Source: Nitrospirae bacterium GWC2_42_7 (GTDB lineage: Bacteria > Nitrospirota > Thermodesulfovibrionia > Thermodesulfovibrionales > UBA6898). Taken from it: a stretch of 13,837 nucleotides of DNA. Positions within the stretch are counted from its first letter, which is position 1. Every line of letters begins with the position of its first letter. The position numbers and the translations under genes are program-made. The stretch covers positions 9,406-23,242 of the forward strand of contig MHDW01000184.1 in NCBI GenBank assembly GCA_001803645.1. Reading direction: 5' to 3'. Positions 1-6,306 of this stretch are shown here, piece by piece. Below the pieces are notes generated by a model. It saw only the letters and a list, made by a program, of their open reading frames with translations, was not told the DNA's origin and searched no databases.

Positions 1-922
1 GATAGTCAGTCCGCATGCCGTTACATCTTCCAAAATCACGGGCCTTCCTTTGGTTCTGAACTCTTTCAAAGAGGTCCTTTGCAATGATCGCTTCATGAGC
101 GTTCGGGCGGATAGTGCGCGGAGTCCCTTTCTTCGCCCATTTTCCGCCGTATATACGTTCTCCGATGTAGACACGGTTCACAAGGATTGAGCGGACAGTA
201 TCAACTCCCCAGCGTCCACCTTTCGGCGCCGGGGATCCTCCAGTGTTAAGAACATTGCAAAGCTCCTTATACCCCTTACCACCATCAGCATACAGTGTGA
301 ATATCCGATTAGCTAGGGCGACGGCATGCGGATCGCCGGGAACCCACTTGACCCAGTGGTTCTTAATTCCTTTCCTCTGGCCAGGCTTTAAAATGTCGAG
401 TTCATTTCCGTTCTCATCGCAAACCATGCGGCTATATCCTAACGGGGGAAATCCTCCAGTCGAATACCCCTTCTCTGCTGCTCCTGATTGACCGCGGATC
501 ACATCCTTTGCGAGCTGCTTACTGAACTCAGCGGCCTGTTCATACTTCACTGTTCGCATGATGATGCCGGCAGCGCCCGGCATGTTACTTTCACTTTGAA
601 CATATTCGATCATTACGCCGGACTTTTCAAGAAGATACTCATAGTGAATGCTTTCTTTTGCGTTCGGGACTCTACCAAAACGGGATTCATTAAGGATTAC
701 TAAGCGCATGAAATTATGTTGACCGGTCTGGACCTTCTGAAAGAGTCTCATTGCTCCCGGCCTCCCCTCGAAAGTAGTACCAGATATCCCTTCATCAATA
801 AACTCTTCGATAATCTCATACCCCTTGTCATGGCAGGACTTCCTGAGGATCTTCCGCTGATCCGGAATAGACATTTCTTGCTGGTCGGTAGAACATCTCA
901 TGTAGAGAGCTGCTTTCATCAT
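1..922 (-). CDS. Large serine recombinase (integrase), C-terminus cut off by window edge
   Basis: Site-specific DNA recombinase, probably the integrase of the element. I translated 307 codons; the frame is still open at the left edge. The resolvase catalytic domain is at the N-terminus: YMRCSTDQQ at residues 7-15 gives Arg9 and the nucleophile Ser11, GISGTTFEGRPG lies at about 45-56, and SRFGR (80-84) supplies the catalytic arginine pair. A Recombinase-type DNA-binding domain follows (about 150-265, with GGFPPLGY and the conserved VNRVYIGERIYG). The zinc-ribbon and coiled-coil end expected in this family would lie outside the window. The start is ATG at 922, which overlaps the upstream stop as ATGA. 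A second ATG at 919 is better spaced from the AAGGGA Shine-Dalgarno and cannot be excluded. It is the last visible gene of the replication operon. Family is clear; the role as integrase is inferred from context, and no att site could be assigned. Confidence 0.93.
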   Translation of the reverse strand, partial: MMKAALYMRCSTDQQEMSIPDQRKILRKSCHDKGYEIIEEFIDEGISGTTFEGRPGAMRLFQKVQTGQHNFMRLVILNESRFGRVPNAKESIHYEYLLEKSGVMIEYVQSESNMPGAAGIIMRTVKYEQAAEFSKQLAKDVIRGQSGAAEKGYSTGGFPPLGYSRMVCDENGNELDILKPGQRKGIKNHWVKWVPGDPHAVALANRIFTLYADGGKGYKELCNVLNTGGSPAPKGGRWGVDTVRSILVNRVYIGERIYGGKWAKKGTPRTIRPNAHEAIIAKDLFERVQNQRKARDFGRCNGMRTDY

Positions 923-1128
923 TTATCCCTTAAAATTCCTGTCTTTGATTTAGTCTCTTTTGCATTCATGTGTTCTGTTACTACCCAATCAGCCAGTTGT
1001 TTCAAGAAAAAATCTATCCTTGGAGGAATGTCCCTTCCCCTTTTCGGCTCTATTGACGGTATTGTAAGATTTCGCCTTGAACGAGTCAATAGCTCAGCTG
1101 CGATATATGCGTAGGCCTGCGCTGTCAT
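919..1128 (-). CDS. Small basic hypothetical protein between dnaB and the recombinase
   Basis: A 69-aa protein I do not recognise. It is Arg/Lys-rich, with an alanine-rich helical start (residues 1-15), a basic middle (TRSRRN, KRGRD) and a probable second helix (FFLKQLADWVVTEH, about 40-53). No signal peptide, membrane segment or metal-binding motif is visible. Coding status rests on context: its ATG at 1128 overlaps the dnaB stop and its stop overlaps the recombinase start, both as ATGA. AAGGA stands just upstream of its ATG and AAGGGA near its end serves the next gene. Its position next to an integrase makes a small DNA-binding accessory, such as a directionality factor or regulator, possible, but this is inference from place, size and charge only. 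Confidence 0.6.
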   Translation of the reverse strand: MTAQAYAYIAAELLTRSRRNLTIPSIEPKRGRDIPPRIDFFLKQLADWVVTEHMNAKETKSKTGILRDK

Positions 1129-2423
1129 TTGTCCTTATGATTCCTAAACGACATCGTGTTCCCATCAAAATAAAGCTTCACATTACCCAGGCCAATATTC
1201 CGGCCCTTTGCAAAATGGACCTCTGTAATACCTTGTACCTCTTTGGGGTTATCTCTGTAAAGAAACATAACTATGTCTGCATCCTGCTCAATCCCTCCAC
1301 TATCTCGAAGGTCAGAGAGTTTCGGCCTCTTGTCTTCTCGTTTCTCAACCTCCCTGCTCAACTGCGATAAGGCGATGACTGGGATCTGAAATGTTTTTGC
1401 AAGTTGTTTCAGAGTAGTACTAATTTCTCCTATCTCTCGTTCCCTCACCTTCTGTCTCTGGTTTCTTGCGAGCTGCAGATAGTCAACAACGATCATTTTG
1501 ACGCCCTTCACTTCCACCATCTGTGTTATCACTTTCCGTATTTGATCAAGTTCCATGGCAGAGAACGAAAAATATATCGGGAGAGAAACCATGCGGCTTG
1601 TCGCTGAGGTAATCGCATTAAATTCCTCTCTCTTAAGAATGCCCTTCCGTAATTTCCATATTTCAACTTGGGATAATGAAGCCATGGTTCTTATACCGAT
1701 CTGCTGGCTTCCCATCTCTATGGAGACTACACCGACAGGACAACCCGTCTCAGCAGCGTTCTGAACCATCGCCATGGCAAGCGCAGTTTTTCCCATGCTT
1801 GGACGAGCACCAAGAATAATAAGGTCACAAGGCTGAAACCCGTCTGTTATGGTATCAATATCTGCGTAACCGCTTGGAATCCCCGATATCTTTCCCTTGT
1901 CTATATACCTCCGTTCGATGCATTCCAATGTCTTCCTTGCCACTTCACGCATGTCAACTATCGGCTCAGCACCTCTACTTAAAATGTTCTGAGTCTCAGA
2001 TCTTAATTGCATCATGAGAGCGTCCAGGTTATCTTCGTTGATCCGGTCTATGACTTTTCTGCAGACATCCATTAATTTACGTTTCTTAGCGTGTTCTTGA
2101 ATAATCATGGAATGGTATTTTATGTTTGCAGAGGTAGGCACCATAGTAACAAGTGACGTAAGGTACTGAGAACCGCCGACTTCTTCAAGATCATTCATAC
2201 GCCTTAAATAGTCAGTCATGGTGATTATATCTATCGGCTCATTCTTATTAAAAAGCTCGTTCATTGCTATAAAAATCTTCCCGTGTGATTTCCGATAAAA
2301 GTCTTCATAACTTATCAGTTTAAGGGCTGTTGTCATAGCACCGTTATCTATAAGCAAGGCACCAAGTACAAACTGCTCTGCTTCGATATTTTGTGGCGGT
2401 ACTCCTGCTATATACTCGGTCAT
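1125..2423 (-). CDS. dnaB: Replicative DNA helicase DnaB
   Basis: Hexameric 5'-3' helicase that unwinds DNA at the fork and recruits primase. At 432 aa it is slightly shorter than typical cellular DnaB. The N-terminal domain starts with PPQNIEAEQFVLGALL (residues 9-24), the usual DnaB opening. The RecA-like C-terminal domain has Walker A GARPSMGKT (205-213), SIEM with the catalytic glutamate (Glu236), Walker B IVVDYL (311-316), the ALSQLSREVEKR segment (351-362), LRDSGGIEQDAD (372-383) and an arginine-finger region FAKGRNIGLG (404-413, Arg408). All key residues are present, so it should be active. The ATG has GGGGG seven bases upstream and overlaps the initiator stop as ATGA. Position directly after the initiator indicates an element-encoded helicase loaded at the element's own origin, as with phage P22 gene 12, rather than the host housekeeping copy. 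Confidence 0.96.
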   Translation of the reverse strand: MTEYIAGVPPQNIEAEQFVLGALLIDNGAMTTALKLISYEDFYRKSHGKIFIAMNELFNKNEPIDIITMTDYLRRMNDLEEVGGSQYLTSLVTMVPTSANIKYHSMIIQEHAKKRKLMDVCRKVIDRINEDNLDALMMQLRSETQNILSRGAEPIVDMREVARKTLECIERRYIDKGKISGIPSGYADIDTITDGFQPCDLIILGARPSMGKTALAMAMVQNAAETGCPVGVVSIEMGSQQIGIRTMASLSQVEIWKLRKGILKREEFNAITSATSRMVSLPIYFSFSAMELDQIRKVITQMVEVKGVKMIVVDYLQLARNQRQKVREREIGEISTTLKQLAKTFQIPVIALSQLSREVEKREDKRPKLSDLRDSGGIEQDADIVMFLYRDNPKEVQGITEVHFAKGRNIGLGNVKLYFDGNTMSFRNHKDK

Positions 2424-3121
2424 ATTAATTCCCCCGCGGCTGTTGTCTCCATCTCTAATTCTTTTTCAGCGGCCTTGATTATCTCCAGCATATTTTCTGC
2501 GGGCGCGTTTTCAGTAATTCGCGCGGCCTTTCGGTGCTTTCCAAACTTTAAAGCAAACTTAAACTGGTTATCGAGCTGTGACCGTGGACTTGCATTCTTT
2601 TTAAGTGGTTTGTCTAAAAGATATACTTTCCAGTTTTTGAGAAGTGAAAGGATATCAACATCAGGGTAGTCTTTAGATTTGTCCTGAAGAAAGCCTGAAT
2701 CTTTGTCAGCATCGAAGGGGTACCCCGGGATTGACTGCAAGATTTCAAAAAGCGGGATATATTCTTTATGTATATTAATATCATATATATTAGTAGTGTC
2801 GCTTGCTTGTCTCCTGCTCTTTTTGTTTTTGTCTCCTGCTAAACTTTTCAGATAAGAAAAGTCCTTGATAAACCTGAATTTCACTATATGTTTTGTGTCC
2901 CTTGCACTCTCGGTTTTTGTCCCCTGCTCGTCTCTTATTAAATTCATTGTTTTCTTAAGTGACCATCCCCATATTCTCGAATATTCCCGGCTGCTTTTCC
3001 CCTCTCCTTTTGTTAGATCATGCTGATACGAAAAACAAGCCTCTAAGAGTGTATATGGCCGGGTCGTTGGTAATGCAAACACTAAATCTTTATCAATCGG
3101 CATCCAGTTCCCTTCATTCAT
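2420..3121 (-). CDS. Phage-type replication initiator (O-like, winged-helix N-terminus)
   Basis: A 233-aa protein judged to be the origin-binding initiator. Residues 6-62 fit the N-terminal winged-helix domain of phage replication proteins: an early W-x-P-I, then LLEACFSYQHDL, SSREYSRIWGWSLKKTMNLI. Residues 63-118 are a polar, low-complexity linker that carries the iterons. Residues 119-200 form a second conserved-looking part (IPGYPFDADKDSG, LLKNWKVYLLDKP) that may contact the helicase. The architecture mirrors lambda O: DNA-binding N-terminus, linker overlapping the origin, and helicase partner next door. It is followed by dnaB with a 4-base overlap. The start is uncertain: ATG 3121 has AGGAG immediately adjacent and AAGGG about 13 bases away, whereas Met7 has GAAGGG at better spacing. 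Keeping Trp6, which matches the family, favours 3121. Similarity is judged by eye. Confidence 0.75.
   Translation of the reverse strand: MNEGNWMPIDKDLVFALPTTRPYTLLEACFSYQHDLTKGEGKSSREYSRIWGWSLKKTMNLIRDEQGTKTESARDTKHIVKFRFIKDFSYLKSLAGDKNKKSRRQASDTTNIYDINIHKEYIPLFEILQSIPGYPFDADKDSGFLQDKSKDYPDVDILSLLKNWKVYLLDKPLKKNASPRSQLDNQFKFALKFGKHRKAARITENAPAENMLEIIKAAEKELEMETTAAGELI
2761..2800. other. AT-rich block beside the iterons, probable DNA-unwinding element
   Basis: About forty bases with very few G or C, made of TATATTAATATCATATATATTAG-type runs, begin a few bases from the iteron at 2809. The block lies inside the initiator gene and encodes residues 107-121 (DTTNIYDINIH). Iterons on one side and an easily melted AT-rich stretch on the other is the arrangement of lambdoid origins. 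I infer that strand opening and DnaB loading happen here. Confidence 0.65.
2805..2928 (-). repeat. Iteron array in the initiator gene (four copies, 22-bp phase)
   Basis: The plus-strand element GTCYCCTGCT (minus strand AGCAGGRGAC) starts at 2809, 2831 and 2919 as exact copies, and a degenerate copy (GTCCCTTGCA, two mismatches) starts at 2897. All starts are separated by 22 or 66 bp, so they fall on one 22-bp, two-helical-turn register. The copies at 2809, 2831 and 2919 are preceded by TT. They are read in different codon frames (SRRQ, AGD, EQGTK, SARDT), so the repetition is a DNA feature and not a protein repeat. This is the spacing expected of initiator-binding iterons. Confidence 0.8.
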
Positions 3122-3282
3122 CTCCTGTTTTATTCCCTTTTCCTTTTTCTTTTTCTTGTTGTATGGTTTTCTTTGTTATTTCTTTCTTTTCCGTGTCCAG
3201 CTTGTCCCCTGCTCTCTTGAAACAGCATGAATAAAAAGACTTTTATTTATCCTGCTTGTTCCCTGCTACCATTATTCTTCCA
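3122..3282. other. Intergenic region upstream of the initiator with a polypyrimidine tract
   Basis: This is the only sizeable gap in the left-going gene run. Next to the initiator start the plus strand is almost pure pyrimidine: I count nine purines in 3121-3190, so the minus strand is a polypurine stretch containing overlapping AAGG-type Shine-Dalgarno-like sequence. The other half holds two iterons and an AT hairpin, and minus-strand AATAATGG occurs twice 11 bp apart at the 72-aa gene end (3269-3287). I found no convincing sigma70 promoter and no GC-rich terminator, so transcription from the ejection genes may read into the replication genes. Confidence 0.5.
3201..3267 (-). repeat. Two upstream iterons flanking an AT-only hairpin
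   Basis: CTTGTCCCCTGCT (3201-3213) and CTTGTTCCCTGCT (3255-3267) match the iterons inside the initiator gene, the second with one mismatch in the core. They lie 54 bp apart between the 72-aa gene and the initiator start. Between them is a perfect 7-bp inverted repeat, AATAAAA / TTTTATT (3230-3236 and 3241-3247) with a 4-base loop. Binding here could autoregulate the initiator gene or extend the origin. The spacing is not on the 22-bp phase. Confidence 0.65.
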
Positions 3283-3501
3283 TTATTTTTTATTGTTAAG
3301 CTTGCTCAGAATCTTCGTTACAAGCCTGCTTCCGAGGCTGGGGACAAACATTCCCTTATGTATGTGAAAGTTATTGTCTACAGCCTCTTCCTTTGCTGCT
3401 TCGTCCGCTGCCTTATTAGCCTCTAGTTCTCTCTGAAAATCGTCCGCCTCTTTCTGCGTATCGAAAACTACCCAGCCTTTGTCTGTTAAAACGCCCGGCA
3501 T
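3283..3501 (-). CDS. Small hypothetical phage protein
   Basis: A 72-aa protein with no assigned function. It opens with PGVLTDKGWVVFDTQKEADDFQ, a compact strand-turn-strand then helix, followed by an Ala/Glu-rich helix (about residues 28-41) and a basic C-terminus (LVTKILSKLNNKK). It is expected to be cytoplasmic. AAGGAG lies five bases before the ATG, which makes the start and coding status convincing. It starts 25 bases after the stop of the 920-aa ejection-like gene and probably belongs to that transcript. The VLTDKGWVV segment resembles a segment of the partial protein at the right edge of the window. Confidence 0.7.
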   Translation of the reverse strand: MPGVLTDKGWVVFDTQKEADDFQRELEANKAADEAAKEEAVDNNFHIHKGMFVPSLGSRLVTKILSKLNNKK

Positions 3502-3526
3502 AATGTCTCCTTATTGCTAAATGGTT

Positions 3527-6289
3527 TCATTGACGTGCTCCAAAGGCGGCGCCGAGATCAGGCGCGTTTTCCGGCAGTCTCTCCTCCGGATTCCACCACC
3601 AATCCTGTCCGGTCTCTCTCTCGACTCTGCTTTTCATCCTTCTGAGATATCCGGGGTTTTTAGCATCCTGAATCTGATAATAGAGCATATGATTAATAGC
3701 CGCTGTCATGTACCAGACATTTAGAAATCCAAACAGATTGCGCTTAGACTTTTCTATAGCATCAGCCGTCCACTCTACATCTTTACCCATGAACTCTTTC
3801 CTTGCATTACCAAGCGTGAACTTAACCAGATCGGTAGCAGGTCCGCTGATCACCGGGCCCGCAAATGTAGATCCCACATCAGCGCCAAAACGCGAGAAAT
3901 CTGAAAATAAAAAATCTCCGAATATACCGAGGCCTCCGGACTGTGCTGCGGCTGCCATCCAAAACTTAGCATGCGGGATCCCGTCCTCATCAAACATCTC
4001 CATCGGGTTTTTCCCTAATACTATTGATTTGAGCTGATAAGATATGCCGCCAAGAACCATCATCGCTACGGCGAACTGGGCGCCTATCTTTAACCTTGAT
4101 AGTCCAACGTCATCAGAGTGCATTACGCGCGGCAGGACCTTCGTGAACATCGATGCTGAAAAGGCTTTAAAAAGCATTACAGTGCGCAGCATCTCGCCGG
4201 GAAATGTGCCAGGCTTTGTCCCCTGATGCATAGCTGCAAGTTCACGTGCCCCTGGTGAAACTATCCCGATATTTGCTTCCTGCGTCATCATGCCTGCTAC
4301 TTTTATTGAGGTCATGCGGATATCATCCATTGCCTTCTGTCTTGCAGCCGGATCCGCGATCGCTTCAATGGCCGGAGATTCCTGCATTATGTGTATTGCT
4401 ATCGGCGTCAAGATCTTGTCCCTGCCAATTTCTACGGCCTCGGCCTGCTGAATTATCTTCCATTCCGCTTCTCCTATGCCGTATCTTTTGAGCATTCCAA
4501 TGACGGGCTTGCTGAGATCCTTATATGGCAGTTCTGCCGCCTTTGCCAGATCAAAACCAATAGCCATCTGAAAGCCATGTTTTCCGGCATTGGTCCAGTA
4601 CTCCACTCCTGATGCTTTTAAAACAGCGTTTGCGACCCGGTTGGATATTTCTGAACCCCGTATGCTTTCGCCATAACGCACACCTACGTCGTTGAGCACA
4701 GCCTGCGATGCTATACCAGCCTGCCTTGCCGCATCTATAGTTTCTTTATTTAACGGTTGTAGAGCTTTTGCAAAGAATCTTAGGGCATCTCCGACACCAA
4801 GGCCGTCTGTCTGTGCAATCGTTTTGTATATGCCTATATCATTCGGCTGGCTTAATAAGATATGACCGCCTTTCGTTGCGACTGTCCAGCTTCTGAGGCC
4901 TTGAAACCATCTCGCGATTATCGCGCCACTTGCACCCTCCGGACTATTTGCCTCGTTCGTTAGTTCCGCCCAAATATATTTTGTAAATGAGACGTATTTC
5001 TGACTTTTCCATCCAGGCTGTATTGCGTCATTAGAGGCGGCTTGTGCAAGAGTCGCTTTGAAGACGTTATTGTAATCCCAGGAAAAGACCTCCATGAGCG
5101 CTGTTTCCCTGGCATTGCTCCTTACTGCTTGTGTTACGATCCCGATGATATCAGTGGCCCCGAACTTTTTATTGAACTCGTACCAGTCCAGGGCACTCTT
5201 GAAATGCAACTCTCGGTGAGCTTCCATGCTGCGCAGTGTAGATCCTGAACCTACTGCCGGCCCTTTATTAAGTCCCCCGGTTCTGATGCTCTCAAATATC
5301 TCACTTAAAACATCTGCAAAACTCTTCCCCTCCGGGATTTCGTATCTTGCTGGGTCTGCCCTCTGTAATGCTTCAGTTATCCAAGTGTTCTTTGCCTTTG
5401 CGTAAAGCGCATTTTTCCTGTCCTGAGATATAAGCTTATCGGGTGCAACAAGCATAGCCTTTTCTTTTATGGATAGTCCGGCAATTGTTGTGTTTTCAGC
5501 GGACCATATGTGAAATATTCCCCAGTCATGAAGCTTGCCTATATCTGCACCGAGAGCATTCTTCCTCAGCCGCGATCTTTCAGCCCACTTACTGAGATTT
5601 TCTACAAAAAACTTTGCTGCATCGCTGCCACTGCTGCCGGGTTTGTCCATCTCCATTGCTAGATGTTTTTGCTGTTCATCTGTGATTTTAAAGTTACCCA
5701 ACTTTGTTATGTACTGATCGAATACTTTATGAAAATAGGCGGTATCTATAGTGAGTATGCCTTCCTTGATTGCCTCTACTGAGATATGCTCTCCAGCGCC
5801 GCCTTTATTACCAACAAGTATCTCTCTGAGCCCCATGACTTCACTGCCGGCCCTATCTGCGATTTTCACGGCTTGCTCAGTCAGTTTTATCTGAGCATCC
5901 GCCTTCAGATATTCCTTGTGCAGTGCCAATTCCTTTTTCCTTATTGTTTCCTCAAAAGTTGCCCGCGCCGCCTCTGAGATCCTCTCATCCATACTCATAG
6001 CTTTCAGGCGTTCTTCGTAGGCTGTAAGTTCTGCTGCCAGTGCATCTCCGTATTGGACTATTTTCGCAGGGTCAGCTGCTTTCCTTGTTCGGCTTGTCTC
6101 TTCCTGTGTCTTTTTGGCTTCTTTGTAAGTTGCGAAGTCTTTTGTCCTCAGCTCTTCCCCATATATCCGCAATAGTTTCCGTGGATCCATAGCACGTGCT
6201 TTGATGTCGTTTGCTATTTTCTCAATATCACCGATGGTCAAACCTCTATTTAACGCTTCTGCTGTGATTTTCTTAATACATTCAGGCAT
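3527..6289 (-). CDS. Large phage internal (ejection) virion protein, C-terminal type
   Basis: A 920-aa protein resembling the very large internal virion or ejection proteins of podovirus-like phages, which leave the particle with the DNA and help it cross the envelope. The N-terminal quarter is highly charged and helical, with a probable coiled coil (about residues 50-165). The middle has a conserved-looking core (RELHFKSALDWYEFNKKFG, then WTVATKGGHILLSQPND). The C-terminal part has a hydrophobic stretch (about 736-753), the QSGGLGIFGDFL segment (about 783-794), VWYMTAAINHMLYYQIQD and the ending GQDWWWNPEERLPENAPDL, a signature I associate with this phage family. AAGGAG lies 10 bases before the ATG, just after the stop of the preceding gene. 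Membrane insertion after ejection is possible but inferred. The phage origin is firm; the exact role is less so. Confidence 0.75.
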   Translation of the reverse strand: MPECIKKITAEALNRGLTIGDIEKIANDIKARAMDPRKLLRIYGEELRTKDFATYKEAKKTQEETSRTRKAADPAKIVQYGDALAAELTAYEERLKAMSMDERISEAARATFEETIRKKELALHKEYLKADAQIKLTEQAVKIADRAGSEVMGLREILVGNKGGAGEHISVEAIKEGILTIDTAYFHKVFDQYITKLGNFKITDEQQKHLAMEMDKPGSSGSDAAKFFVENLSKWAERSRLRKNALGADIGKLHDWGIFHIWSAENTTIAGLSIKEKAMLVAPDKLISQDRKNALYAKAKNTWITEALQRADPARYEIPEGKSFADVLSEIFESIRTGGLNKGPAVGSGSTLRSMEAHRELHFKSALDWYEFNKKFGATDIIGIVTQAVRSNARETALMEVFSWDYNNVFKATLAQAASNDAIQPGWKSQKYVSFTKYIWAELTNEANSPEGASGAIIARWFQGLRSWTVATKGGHILLSQPNDIGIYKTIAQTDGLGVGDALRFFAKALQPLNKETIDAARQAGIASQAVLNDVGVRYGESIRGSEISNRVANAVLKASGVEYWTNAGKHGFQMAIGFDLAKAAELPYKDLSKPVIGMLKRYGIGEAEWKIIQQAEAVEIGRDKILTPIAIHIMQESPAIEAIADPAARQKAMDDIRMTSIKVAGMMTQEANIGIVSPGARELAAMHQGTKPGTFPGEMLRTVMLFKAFSASMFTKVLPRVMHSDDVGLSRLKIGAQFAVAMMVLGGISYQLKSIVLGKNPMEMFDEDGIPHAKFWMAAAAQSGGLGIFGDFLFSDFSRFGADVGSTFAGPVISGPATDLVKFTLGNARKEFMGKDVEWTADAIEKSKRNLFGFLNVWYMTAAINHMLYYQIQDAKNPGYLRRMKSRVERETGQDWWWNPEERLPENAPDLGAAFGARQ

Positions 6290-6306
6290 TGTTCGTTATC
6301 TCCTTT

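Noticed and set aside
716..1114. Plus-strand 132-aa ORF opposite the recombinase and the 69-aa gene
   Set aside because: It lies antisense to a clear serine recombinase, has no Shine-Dalgarno or recognisable family, and reads like a complementary-strand shadow. Other plus-strand ORFs in 243-10847 were dropped for the same reason.
3230..3247. AT-only inverted repeat considered as a transcription terminator
   Set aside because: The 7-bp stem has no G-C pairs and lacks a proper following U-tract in the transcribed direction; an origin or structural role fits better.
4216..4230. TTGTCCCCTGATG in the 920-aa gene as another iteron
   Set aside because: Only the first part of the motif matches, it is isolated and over 900 bp from the array, so it is probably chance.
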